A stretch of DNA of 64,000 nt, taken from positions 401,321 through 465,320 of the forward strand of contig QCOV01000001.1 of assembly GCA_003212795.1 (NCBI GenBank). Reading direction: 5' to 3'. The translations under genes were made by a program, and so were the position numbers. Position 1 is the first letter of the stretch. Each line of letters starts with the position of its first letter. Below are positions 36,325 through 45,051 of the stretch, one piece after another. The DNA is from OCS116 cluster bacterium AG-435-F03. Its GTDB lineage: Bacteria > Pseudomonadota > Alphaproteobacteria > MED-G09. Under the pieces are notes generated by a model, which worked only from the letters and a program-made list of their open reading frames with translations, did no database searches and was not told the origin of the DNA.

Positions 36325-36757
36325 AAGAAAAAAAAGAATTTATCTAATATCTTTATTTTTTATAACAATAGCTACATCTATTTATTTAATTTTGTGGGCT
36401 TTAAGAGATAATATTGTTTTTTTCTATTCTCCTTCAGAAATACAACAAAAAATAAGACTTAAAGAAATTGATGAAATGTCTAAACTTAGATTAGGGGGTA
36501 TGGTTAAAGAATCATCAATAGAACAATTTAATGATGGATCTATAAATTTTATAATTACCGATTTTGATAGAGAAATGGTTGTTTTTTATAAAGGTATTAT
36601 TCCTGATCTATTTAAAGAGCAACAAGGTGTTATTGCAGAGGGATCAATAAATAATGAAGGCATGTTTATTGCTAATTCAATTTTAGCTAAGCATGATGAG
36701 AATTATATGCCTCCTGAAGTTCAAGATACCTTAAAAAAAGACTATGGAGATAAATAG
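36317..36757 (+). CDS. ccmE: Heme chaperone CcmE
   Basis: A 146-residue periplasmic heme chaperone anchored by one N-terminal helix (about 7-28). An OB-fold beta domain follows (LRLGGMVKESSI, FIITDFDREMVVFYKGIIPDLF, GVIAEGS). Heme binds covalently through the His in the C-terminal LAKHDENYMP. The start is the ATG at 36317; an in-frame TTG at 36296 lies in ccmD and is not supported. The stop overlaps the GTG of the next gene by one base. Confidence 0.93.
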   Translation: MIKRKKRIYLISLFFITIATSIYLILWALRDNIVFFYSPSEIQQKIRLKEIDEMSKLRLGGMVKESSIEQFNDGSINFIITDFDREMVVFYKGIIPDLFKEQQGVIAEGSINNEGMFIANSILAKHDENYMPPEVQDTLKKDYGDK

Positions 36758-39018
36758 TGCTTACTCAATTAGGTAATTTTTTTATAGCTTTAGCCTTGTC
36801 AGCATCATTTATTCAATTATTTACTGTTATTTTTAATAAAGGTTATATTAGGTACGCTTTAGTCATTTCCTATATGACTATTATTCATTTTTTATCAATT
36901 TCATTAGCATTTTTGTTATTAATATATGGCTTTATTATATCCGATTTTACAATCCAAAATGTTCTTGAAAATAGTCATTCATTAAAGCCTATGATTTATA
37001 AAATTTCAGCTTCTTGGGGCAGTCATGAAGGATCAATGCTACTTTGGTGTTGGGTAATGGCTTTATATGGTTTTCTAATATCTATTAATAAACAATCACT
37101 TATAAAGGAAACTAAAAGTTTAGTATTACTATTTCAAGGTTTTTTGTCTTTTGGTTTTGTTTTTTATTTGTTTTTTTTATCAAATCCTCTAGAGAGCAGT
37201 AAAATAATAGTTGAAGAAGGATACGGTTTAAATCCTCTCCTTCAAGATCCTGGACTAGCATTTCATCCTCCTTTTTTATATTTAGGTTATGTTGGCTTAT
37301 CAATTGTTTGGTCATTTGCTTTAGCAGGATTAATAAGAAATTCTATTAATAAAGAATGGGCAAGAAATATAAGGGTTTGGGCTTTAACTTCTTGGATTTT
37401 CTTAACTTTAGGTATTTCTCTAGGTTCTTGGTGGGCTTATTATGAATTAGGGTGGGGCGGATATTGGTTTTGGGATCCCGTTGAAAATGTATCATTAATT
37501 CCATGGATCATTGCCACTGCTTTAATTCATAATTTATTAGCGTTAGAAAAGAAAGAAATCCTAATTAATTGGAGTGTTTTACTCTCTTTGTTAGGTTTTA
37601 TTTTATCAATAATTGGAACATTTATTGTTAGGTCGGGGTTAATTACCTCTGTACATGCTTTTGCTTCAGATCCAACAAGAGGAATATTTATCATTTTGCT
37701 ATTATTTCTTGTAACGCTCTTAAGTTTATCGATCTTTGCAAAAAAATACATGAAAAAACAACCAAATGTTGAGTTAAATTTTTTAAGTAAAGAGACATTT
37801 TTAATAATAAACAATTTATTCTTATCAGTTATTGCTTGTACAGTTTTTCTTGGAACAATTTATCCTCTAATTGTTGAAACAATTAATAATAATAGAATTT
37901 CTGTTGGCCCACCTTTTTACAACATTACTGTAATTCCTTTTGCAATACTTCTTGCATTATTTTCTGCTTTAGGACCAATTCTCGCCTGGCATCAAAATAG
38001 TATTAAGCAATTAGTAAGAAATATATCTATTCCTTTAGTTCTAACTTTAATGATAATCAGCATAACTTTTTTTCTATATGAAAATTTATCCTTAATTTTT
38101 CTTGTAGGTCTTTTTTCAGGGATATGGCTTTTTCTAAGTAGTTTGAACAATCTTGTACATGTTAGGTTTCAGGGCTTAAGTAACTGGGCCTCATTTTTTG
38201 CACATTCTGGATTTGCAATTTTAATTTTAGGAGTCAGTATTTCTAGCTCCTACCAAAATGAATATGAAGGTAAACTTAACATAAAAGACCAAATAAATTT
38301 CTCAGGTTATACTTTAAAATTTGAAAATTTTAATGAAGAGATTATTGAGAATTATATTACTACAAAAGGAAAATTCGAATTATCTAAAAATGATAGAAAA
38401 TTTTATCTTTATCCAGAAAAAAGATTTTATCCAATAGAGCAGTCTCAAACTACTGAGGCTGCAATTATTAGCAGTAAATTATCCCAATTTTATCTTGTTA
38501 TGGGTGAGCAGATAAATGATAAATCATGGGTTGTTAGAATATGGTATAAACCTATGATAATGCTAATTTGGATTGGCGGTTTATTTATGGGAATAGGTGG
38601 TTTGTTATCGTTATTTAAAAGAATTAAGATTAAACCTGCAAAGCAAATATCTTTTTTTATCATACTTACGATTTTATCAGGAAATCTTTTTGCCGATAAT
38701 AAAATACTAATAAGTGAAGATAGGGTAACAGATATTAGTCTGCAAATAAGATGTATGGTTTGCCAGTCGCAAACTATTGACGATTCTGATGCGCCCTTAG
38801 CTAAAGATCTTAAACAACTTATCAGAAAGATGGTTTATGAAGGAAAGAGTGATGATGAGATTTTTGATTTTTTGAGAAGTAAATATGGTGATTATATTTT
38901 AATGAAACCGAGGTTTAATTTGGGCAACTTTTTACTTTGGGTTGGACCATTCTTTATTTTGATTATTGGAATATTTACAATTTTTAAAGTATTTAAAATA
39001 AGTTTTAGGTCTGGTTGA
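36757..39018 (+). CDS. ccmF: CcmF-CcmH fusion protein, cytochrome c heme lyase
   Basis: A 753-residue polytopic protein starting at GTG. Residues 1 to about 625 are CcmF with many membrane helices, the heme-handling GGYWFWDPVENVS, and conserved PLI/HH-type segments. Residues about 629-753 are a complete CcmH/CcmL. They comprise the former signal helix ISFFIILTILSGNLFA, the redox motif RCMVC (Cys666, Cys669), DSDAPLAKDLKQLI, the KSDDEIFDFL..YGD block and a last helix. No ATG, GTG or TTG lies at the junction, so a separate ccmH start is unlikely. It ligates heme to apocytochrome CXXCH. ccmG and ccmI are absent from the operon. Confidence 0.92.
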   Translation: MLTQLGNFFIALALSASFIQLFTVIFNKGYIRYALVISYMTIIHFLSISLAFLLLIYGFIISDFTIQNVLENSHSLKPMIYKISASWGSHEGSMLLWCWVMALYGFLISINKQSLIKETKSLVLLFQGFLSFGFVFYLFFLSNPLESSKIIVEEGYGLNPLLQDPGLAFHPPFLYLGYVGLSIVWSFALAGLIRNSINKEWARNIRVWALTSWIFLTLGISLGSWWAYYELGWGGYWFWDPVENVSLIPWIIATALIHNLLALEKKEILINWSVLLSLLGFILSIIGTFIVRSGLITSVHAFASDPTRGIFIILLLFLVTLLSLSIFAKKYMKKQPNVELNFLSKETFLIINNLFLSVIACTVFLGTIYPLIVETINNNRISVGPPFYNITVIPFAILLALFSALGPILAWHQNSIKQLVRNISIPLVLTLMIISITFFLYENLSLIFLVGLFSGIWLFLSSLNNLVHVRFQGLSNWASFFAHSGFAILILGVSISSSYQNEYEGKLNIKDQINFSGYTLKFENFNEEIIENYITTKGKFELSKNDRKFYLYPEKRFYPIEQSQTTEAAIISSKLSQFYLVMGEQINDKSWVVRIWYKPMIMLIWIGGLFMGIGGLLSLFKRIKIKPAKQISFFIILTILSGNLFADNKILISEDRVTDISLQIRCMVCQSQTIDDSDAPLAKDLKQLIRKMVYEGKSDDEIFDFLRSKYGDYILMKPRFNLGNFLLWVGPFFILIIGIFTIFKVFKISFRSG

Positions 39019-39591
39019 ATGACATTACTTGTTAAAAATCTATCTTGTTATCTATCAGGAAGAAAAATTTTTTCAGATATAAGTTTTTCTCTAAAAACTG
39101 GAGAAATTTTAAAAATTTCTGGAGAAAATGGTTCAGGAAAAACAACACTTTTAAGAGTGATATCGGGACTAAGTTCATTTGAGTCAGGTGAAATATTAAT
39201 TAATAAAAAAGAAATATTTCTTCTTGGGCATAGTACCGGTATTAAACAAAATTTGACAGTTGAGGAGGATTTAGAGTTTTGGTCTAATTTTTATCAGAAT
39301 GAACATGATGATAAAATTTTAAAAAAACTAAGTCTTAATTCCAAAATATATTCACAATGCCGATATTTATCGCAAGGTCAAAAACAAAAATTAGCACTTA
39401 CAAGATTATTTTGTTCAAACAAAAAAATTTGGCTTTTAGATGAACCATTTTCATTTCTTGACGAAGAGTCATCTCTTTTCTTATTAAATAAAATTGAAAA
39501 TCATCGTCAAAATAATGGAATTATAATTATAGTTTCTCATCAAAATTTAATTAAAAACCCAGATATATCGATTAACTTGGGAGATCAATAA
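39019..39591 (+). CDS. ccmA: Heme exporter ATP-binding protein CcmA
   Basis: A 190-residue ABC ATPase with Walker A GENGSGKTTLLR, the signature LSQGQKQKLALTR, and Walker B IWLLDEPFSFLDEE followed by an H-loop VSHQN. It drives the CcmABCD complex that releases holo-CcmE. It is slightly shorter than E. coli CcmA (about 205) but complete. The ATG directly follows the stop of the CcmF-CcmH gene, and the ccmB ATG overlaps its own stop. The placement of ccmA-ccmB at the end of the operon, rather than before ccmC, is unlike E. coli. Confidence 0.93.
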   Translation: MTLLVKNLSCYLSGRKIFSDISFSLKTGEILKISGENGSGKTTLLRVISGLSSFESGEILINKKEIFLLGHSTGIKQNLTVEEDLEFWSNFYQNEHDDKILKKLSLNSKIYSQCRYLSQGQKQKLALTRLFCSNKKIWLLDEPFSFLDEESSLFLLNKIENHRQNNGIIIIVSHQNLIKNPDISINLGDQ

Positions 39592-40265
39592 TGAGAATTT
39601 ATAGGCTAATATTTTTAAGGGAATTAAGAAAAGTTTTTTCATATAAAGCAAACTATATTTTTAGTTTAATGTTTTATTCATCAATTATTTTTCTTGTTTC
39701 AATAGGATTGCAAGCACAAAATAGTATCTTACCTAATGTTGCGCCAAGTTTGATTTGGGTGTCTATAATATTAGTTTTGTTTTTATCATTTGAAGATATT
39801 TTTCAGGATGATTATTACGACGGTACGCTAGATATATATCTTATAGAAAATATTACATTTTATGGATTTGTATTAATTAAATGTATTTCACACTGGCTAG
39901 CAAATTGCCTGCCCATGATAATCATCACTCCTATAATCGGAATTTTCGTTAATCTTGACTCTGAAGTTATTTTACCAATGATGATAACTCTAATCATTGG
40001 AACTCCCGCATTAAGTTTTATAGGGTGCATGGGTTCAAGTCTAATTTTGTCTCTTAAGATTCATGGTTTAATAATGCCAATTATTATTTTGCCTTTATTT
40101 TTACCTATTCTTGTTTTTGGCATCGGAGCTTTAGATGTATTAATATTTAACGGATTTGAAGAGTTATTTTTTAGACAGCTTGCGTTGTTAGCAGGAATAA
40201 GTGGTTTATCTATGGCTTTTTGTCCAATAGCATCTGCATATATAATAAAAGCAAATTATGATTAA
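39591..40265 (+). CDS. ccmB: Heme exporter permease CcmB
   Basis: A 224-residue membrane protein with six predicted helices. The N-terminal FLRELRKVFSYKANYIFSLMFY, DDYYDGTLD and GSSLILSLKIHGLIMPIIILPLFLP landmarks are those of the CcmB family. It partners CcmA in the complex that frees heme-loaded CcmE. Its start overlaps the ccmA stop by one base, and it ends 3 bases before the convergent msrB gene, leaving no terminator space. It is the last gene of the ccm operon. Confidence 0.93.
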   Translation: MRIYRLIFLRELRKVFSYKANYIFSLMFYSSIIFLVSIGLQAQNSILPNVAPSLIWVSIILVLFLSFEDIFQDDYYDGTLDIYLIENITFYGFVLIKCISHWLANCLPMIIITPIIGIFVNLDSEVILPMMITLIIGTPALSFIGCMGSSLILSLKIHGLIMPIIILPLFLPILVFGIGALDVLIFNGFEELFFRQLALLAGISGLSMAFCPIASAYIIKANYD

Positions 40266-40268
40266 TAT

Positions 40269-40631
40269 TTATTCGTTTTCAGGAATAAATTTTAAAGCAA
40301 GTCCATTAATGCAATATCTCAATCCAGTGGGTTGTGGACCATCATTAAATACATGACCTAAATGTTCGCCTTCTTTAGAAATAACTTCAGTTCTAATCAT
40401 CCCATGTGATCTGTCTTCTTTAAGAATAATGTTTTCATGATTGGCTTCATAAAAACTTGGCCAACCAGTTCCGGACTCAAATTTATGCTCTGATTTAAAA
40501 ACTGGCAATTCTTTATCTGCTGTTACATAAACACCTTCTCTTTTTTCATGAAGTAGCTCACTTGTTCCAGGCACTTCTGTTCCACAAGAATATAAAATTT
40601 CCTTTTGTTCTTCAGATAATTTTTTTTCCAT
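40269..40631 (-). CDS. msrB: Peptide-methionine (R)-S-oxide reductase MsrB, zinc-less form
   Basis: A 120-residue enzyme that reduces methionine-R-sulfoxide in proteins. It carries FESGTGWPSFYEA, HLGHVFNDGPQPTGLRYCIN and the catalytic Cys107. The two CxxC zinc pairs present in many MsrB proteins are replaced by TADK and SKEG, so it should lack the structural zinc. The only other Cys (16, in YSCGTE) could act as a resolving residue, which is inference. Length is slightly short but complete. It is divergent from tRNA-Ser. Confidence 0.92.
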   Translation of the reverse strand: MEKKLSEEQKEILYSCGTEVPGTSELLHEKREGVYVTADKELPVFKSEHKFESGTGWPSFYEANHENIILKEDRSHGMIRTEVISKEGEHLGHVFNDGPQPTGLRYCINGLALKFIPENE

Positions 40632-40703
40632 AATTCACTCTCCAAATATATATTTTAATATCTTTACATTGATATGTAAAATAGGCATTTTATCTAATTA
40701 TAT

Positions 40704-40793
<90 letters not shown>

Positions 40794-40797
40794 TATA

Positions 40798-40830
40798 TTG
40801 ACAAAATTATGTCAAAATATACATTATAAT
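40798..40830 (+). promoter_or_regulatory. Inverted repeat and AT-rich promoter-like region before the DUF3604 gene
   Basis: TTGACA (40798-40803) and TGTCAA (40810-40815) form an inverted repeat with a 6-base centre. A perfect TATAAT follows at 40825-40830, and the start codon is 25 bases further on. TTGACA to TATAAT is 21 bases, too long for an ordinary sigma-70 pair, so the TTGACA may be part of an operator and the -35 may be weak, or the two elements may belong to different promoters. Confidence 0.4.
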
Positions 40831-40854
40831 ATTTAGGATCTTTAGGGTGGGGTT

Positions 40855-42861
40855 ATGAGATATTTACTAGTTTTAATTACAGTATTTATAATCAGTTGTT
40901 CAGACTCATCTCAGGAAACAAAAGATTTCAGCGTAAACGAAAAGAAGGAATACATTAAATCAAAAGATTATAATGAAAATAAAAATGTTTATTTTGGAGA
41001 TCTCCATGTCCATACGAAGCATTCATTTGATGCATTTATCTTTGGCACCACAAATACTCCAGATGACGCTTATAAATATGCAAAGGGAGGAACAATTCAA
41101 CATCCCCTTGGTTTTGATATGAAATTAAGACAGCCTCTTGATTTCTATGCGGTGACTGATCATGGGTTCTTTATGGGAATGATGCCTGCTTGGGCAGATC
41201 CTGCTTCTAAGCCAGGCCAACATCCTTATGTTAAAACTCTTCATAATGTTAACAGAAAAGAGAATTTAACTATCGAAAGCTCACCAGAGAGGCTTTATTA
41301 TTTTAGAGAATTAATTAGGAGTGGGGCATTCGCTGAATTAGGAAGTATTTTTTCTATAATCAAAGCATATCTTACAAACAATAATTCATTCGCTGTGGAT
41401 GTTTTTGATTATGATACTCATAAATCTGCATGGTCTGATGTTGCAAATGCTGCTGAAAGACATTACGAACCTGGAAAATTTACAACTTTTATAGCTTATG
41501 AATTCACTGCTTCAACAGAAGGAATGGGTAATCTTCATAGAAATGTTATTTTTGGTTCATCAAAAGCACCTATAAGACCATATTCAAGAATTGACTCTCT
41601 TAATCCAGAGGATTTATGGAATACAATGGATAAATGGCGTGAAAATGGTATTGATTCAATTGCAATACCTCACAATAGCAATGGATCTAACGGAAGAATG
41701 TTTGAAATACATCAAGCTAATGGTGCGCCAATGGATACACAATATTTAAATCAAAGAATACGAAATGAACCAATTGTAGAAATAACTCAGGTAAAAGGTA
41801 CATCTGAAACACATCCGTTGTTATCTCCTAATGATGAGTGGGCTGATTTTGAAATAATGAGTACCAGAGTAGGAAGCGTTCCTCCAACATATAGTAGACC
41901 AGATGGAAGCTATGTTAGGGATGCATTAAAAAAAGGTTTAATGTTAGAACAATTTTTCGGAGGCAATCCATATAACTTTGGTTTTATTGGATCTAGTGAT
42001 ACACATACTGGCGCATCATCATTTGATGAGAGCAACTACTTCTCGAAAGTTGGTATTTTAGATGGTACACCTGTGGGAAGGGGCTCAATACCAATACCTC
42101 AGGAACAATTGGATTTTATAAATAATCTTCCAGATGAACAGAGTGATGTATATAATTATGTAGATTATGATGGTCAAAAATATATGCGAGCAGGTTTTGA
42201 TGAATGGGGGGCATCTGGTATTGCTGCTGTTTGGGCAGAGGAAAATACACGAGAGGCTATCTTTTCAGCTTTAAAAAGAAAAGAGACATATGCCACATCA
42301 GGAAATAGAATACTTTTAAGATTCTTTGGCGGGTTTGATCTTGGCGATATTGATATAAATTCATCTAATTTAATAAGTGAACTTTATGAAAGAAGTGTGC
42401 CAATGGGGGGTAATATTATTAATTCAAACAATAGTATTCCTAATTTTATTATTTGGACGAAAAAAGGAATAAATGGTGCTCACCTACAGAGAGTACAAAT
42501 AGTAAAAGGATGGATAGATGATCGAAGTGCCGAGCCATTTGAAAAAGTATATGATGTTGCTTGTTCTGATGGTCAAGAGATTGATCAAGTAACTCAAAGA
42601 TGTCCTGATAATGGCGCAAGAGTGAATATTTCTGATTGCTCTATTTCAGCTGATGTTGGTGATAAGGAATTAAAAACTTTTTGGTCTGACCCTGATTTTG
42701 ATCCTGATTTAAAAGCTTTTTATTATGTTAGAGTTTTAGAGAATCCAACATGCCGCTGGTCTACATGGGATGCGCTTAGAGCTGGAATAAATCCAAGGAA
42801 AGACTTGAAGCCAACTATTCAAGAAAGAGCTTGGTCATCTCCTATTTGGTATATCCCATAG
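40855..42861 (+). CDS. DUF3604 domain lipoprotein (PHP-like predicted metallohydrolase)
   Basis: A 668-residue protein with a lipoprotein signal (ITVFIISC, lipobox Cys near residue 15), so it is probably anchored in the outer or inner membrane facing the periplasm. Its body matches DUF3604. YFGDLHVHTKHSFDAF, DFYAVTDHGFFMG, IAIPHNSNGSNG, EITQVKGTSETHP and GFIGSSDTHTG carry the His/Asp set of a PHP-type di- or tri-metal site. The C-terminal CRWSTWDALRAGINPR and ERAWSSPIWY are also family hallmarks. Phosphoesterase activity is plausible, but no substrate is known. A parvulin follows after 6 bases. It is probably expressed with the upstream tRNA or from the promoter region just upstream. Confidence 0.9.
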   Translation: MRYLLVLITVFIISCSDSSQETKDFSVNEKKEYIKSKDYNENKNVYFGDLHVHTKHSFDAFIFGTTNTPDDAYKYAKGGTIQHPLGFDMKLRQPLDFYAVTDHGFFMGMMPAWADPASKPGQHPYVKTLHNVNRKENLTIESSPERLYYFRELIRSGAFAELGSIFSIIKAYLTNNNSFAVDVFDYDTHKSAWSDVANAAERHYEPGKFTTFIAYEFTASTEGMGNLHRNVIFGSSKAPIRPYSRIDSLNPEDLWNTMDKWRENGIDSIAIPHNSNGSNGRMFEIHQANGAPMDTQYLNQRIRNEPIVEITQVKGTSETHPLLSPNDEWADFEIMSTRVGSVPPTYSRPDGSYVRDALKKGLMLEQFFGGNPYNFGFIGSSDTHTGASSFDESNYFSKVGILDGTPVGRGSIPIPQEQLDFINNLPDEQSDVYNYVDYDGQKYMRAGFDEWGASGIAAVWAEENTREAIFSALKRKETYATSGNRILLRFFGGFDLGDIDINSSNLISELYERSVPMGGNIINSNNSIPNFIIWTKKGINGAHLQRVQIVKGWIDDRSAEPFEKVYDVACSDGQEIDQVTQRCPDNGARVNISDCSISADVGDKELKTFWSDPDFDPDLKAFYYVRVLENPTCRWSTWDALRAGINPRKDLKPTIQERAWSSPIWYIP

Positions 42862-42867
42862 AATAAA

Positions 42868-43659
42868 TTGAAAAAAAAAATCTTTATACTTTTAGGTGTT
42901 TTTATTGGATTTTTAGCTCTTTTCTATGGAATTAATATTTCTCAAAAAACAAGCATATATATTTCGGGGTCTGAAATAAAAAATTTAATTAATATCTGGG
43001 AAGACCAAACTGGAAGACCTCCAACAAACAAGGAAACAGATATGATAATTAAGAATCTTGTTAATGAAGAAATATTATATCAGGAAGCTTTAAAGCTTGG
43101 TCTTAATAAAAATGATAAAATTATAAAAAGAAGATTAATTCAAAAATTAGAATTCTATAAAGAAAGCGAAAATCTTAATAAAGTTAAAGAAGAAAATATA
43201 CTCGAATATTATAATGAAAATATAAATTCTTATATATTAAATAAAAGATATTCATTTAAACACATTTTCTTTTCTGATCCGAAAAATAATTACGAAAATA
43301 TAAAATTAGTTTTACTAGATACAGAAAACAACTCAAATAATGAAATTGGTGAACCTTTTATTCATGGTGATAGCTTTATAGAGAAAGATAAAGCAGCAAT
43401 TGACTCAGATTTTGGCTCAGGCTTTTCAGAAAATATTATAAATTTAGAAAAGAATACTTGGCAGGGGCCTTTTAAATCAATATATGGTGATCATTTAATT
43501 TATTTATTTGATGTATTTCCTGAGGAAATAATATCCTTTGAAGATGCAAAACAATCAGTAGTTGTAAATTATAATGATGAAATAAAGAGTAAAGTTATGA
43601 ATAATTATATTTATTCCATTATAGATAAATATGATGTTATCATTGGTGAATATAAGTGA
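42868..43659 (+). CDS. Periplasmic peptidyl-prolyl isomerase, SurA/PpiC-like, divergent
   Basis: A 263-residue protein with an N-terminal membrane anchor or signal (FILLGVFIGFLALFYGI). A SurA-like helical region follows (TNKETDMIIKNLVNEEILYQEALKLGLNKN..), then a parvulin-type region (RYSFKHIFFSDP and, near residue 213, NTWQGPFKSIYGDHLIYLFDV). It should assist folding of exported proteins. The immediate upstream gene encodes the DUF3604 lipoprotein, suggesting a dedicated chaperone. The start is a TTG. The parvulin core is weakly conserved, so catalytic activity is uncertain. Confidence 0.78.
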   Translation: MKKKIFILLGVFIGFLALFYGINISQKTSIYISGSEIKNLINIWEDQTGRPPTNKETDMIIKNLVNEEILYQEALKLGLNKNDKIIKRRLIQKLEFYKESENLNKVKEENILEYYNENINSYILNKRYSFKHIFFSDPKNNYENIKLVLLDTENNSNNEIGEPFIHGDSFIEKDKAAIDSDFGSGFSENIINLEKNTWQGPFKSIYGDHLIYLFDVFPEEIISFEDAKQSVVVNYNDEIKSKVMNNYIYSIIDKYDVIIGEYK

Positions 43660-43687
43660 ATTTTAAGTAATGGGATAAGTGTTAAGG

Positions 43688-44563
43688 ATGTTTAAAGGAT
43701 CAATTGTAGCGTTAGTAACTCCCTTTAAAGGAAATGAAATTGATGAATTTGCTCTAAGAAAGCTTGTCGATTGGCATATATCTGAAGGTACAGATGGAAT
43801 AGTTCCTGTGGGAACTACAGGTGAAAGCCCAACTCTGAATCATGATGAACATGAGCGTGTAGTGGAAATTGTTATTGATCAGAGCAATAAGAGAGTACCA
43901 ATTATTGCTGGGACAGGATCGAATTCTACTGCGGAAGCCATTAACTTATTGAAACACGCAGAGAGTGCAGGTGCTGATGCGGCACTTGTAGTTACTCCTT
44001 ATTACAATAAACCTACTCCTGAGGGATTATATTCTCATTATGAGGCGCTAGACTCAGCTTCTTCTGGTATTCCAATAATTATTTACAATATTCCATCACG
44101 TTCAGTCATTGATATTAATGTTGATTTAATGGGAAGATTGTCTCATCTTCAATCAATCGTGGGTGTCAAAGATGCTACAAGTGATATTTCTCGAATTAAA
44201 GAACACAATGAATTATGTGAGGATGGCTTTATTCAACTTTCAGGTGAAGATGAAACTATTTATGAGTACATGATTAATGGAGGACAGGGGTGTATTTCAG
44301 TAACAGCGAATATTCTTCCAAAGGTTTGTTCAGATATGCATAAAGCTTTTTCCAATAATGATTTAGAAGAAGCAAAAAGACTTAACAATATACTTATGCC
44401 TCTTCATAAGTCCCTCTTTATCGAGACAAGCCCATCTCCAGTTAAGTATATTTTATCTAAAATGGATCTTATTGATTATGAGATTAGATTGCCTCTTGTT
44501 AAAATTAGACAAGAAACAAAATCGATACTTGATGAAATTATATCTAATTTAGAGATAAAATAA
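43688..44563 (+). CDS. dapA: 4-hydroxy-tetrahydrodipicolinate synthase
   Basis: A 291-residue TIM-barrel class I aldolase that condenses pyruvate with aspartate semialdehyde to start lysine and meso-DAP synthesis. It shows SIVALVTPFKG, GTTGESPTL, IIYNIPSRSVIDI (catalytic Tyr) and GVKDATSDISR with the Schiff-base Lys. QLSGEDETIYEY and the C-terminal LPL are also typical. The ATG at 43688 gives MFKGSIVALVTPF; a GTG at 43679 is less likely. It is coupled to smpB by a one-base overlap, a common alphaproteobacterial pair. Confidence 0.94.
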   Translation: MFKGSIVALVTPFKGNEIDEFALRKLVDWHISEGTDGIVPVGTTGESPTLNHDEHERVVEIVIDQSNKRVPIIAGTGSNSTAEAINLLKHAESAGADAALVVTPYYNKPTPEGLYSHYEALDSASSGIPIIIYNIPSRSVIDINVDLMGRLSHLQSIVGVKDATSDISRIKEHNELCEDGFIQLSGEDETIYEYMINGGQGCISVTANILPKVCSDMHKAFSNNDLEEAKRLNNILMPLHKSLFIETSPSPVKYILSKMDLIDYEIRLPLVKIRQETKSILDEIISNLEIK

Positions 44564-45051
44564 TGTCATCTAAGTCAGGAGGTAGGAAGAAATCTCAAAA
44601 TGAATATTCTGTCATAGCTGATAATAGGAAAGCAACATTTCAGTATGAGATTGAGGATACATTTGAAGCCGGAATAGTTTTAACGGGTTCTGAAATTAAA
44701 AGCATTAGACAAAATAAAGTAAATATAAGGGAATCCTATGCAAGTGCAGAGAATGGAGAAATTTTCTTAATAAATTGTAATATTCCACGCTATCAAAATT
44801 CAATTACAACTAATTACAATCCTAAGCGCGTAAGAAAGTTATTATTAAATAAAAAAGAAATTAATAAGCTTTTTGCGGCTACTCAGAAAAAAGGTATGAC
44901 CCTTATTCCTACAAAAATGTATTTCAATAAAAAAGGTTTAGCTAAGATTGGAATAGGCATAGGAAAAGGTAGGAAAATTCATGACAAACGAGAGGTTAAA
45001 AAAACCAGAGATTGGGAAAGACAAAAAGCAAGACTTTTAAAAAATAATTAA
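44563..45051 (+). CDS. smpB: SsrA-binding protein SmpB
   Basis: A 162-residue partner of tmRNA in trans-translation rescue of stalled ribosomes. Visible are ADNRKATFQYEIEDTFEAGIVLTGSEIKSIRQNKVNIRESYA, IPRYQNSITTNYNPKRVRKLLLNKKEI and a C-terminal basic helix KREVKKTRDWERQKARL that mimics the codon-anticodon helix (listed in pieces of the family motif). tmRNA itself was not found in the window. It overlaps the dapA stop and, by 4 bases, the convergent glycosylase gene. Confidence 0.94.
   Translation: MSSKSGGRKKSQNEYSVIADNRKATFQYEIEDTFEAGIVLTGSEIKSIRQNKVNIRESYASAENGEIFLINCNIPRYQNSITTNYNPKRVRKLLLNKKEINKLFAATQKKGMTLIPTKMYFNKKGLAKIGIGIGKGRKIHDKREVKKTRDWERQKARLLKNN

Noticed and set aside
40798-40830. 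TTGACA and TATAAT before the DUF3604 gene as a simple sigma-70 promoter
   Set aside because: The spacer of 21 bases is too long. It is kept only as a promoter-like region with an inverted repeat.
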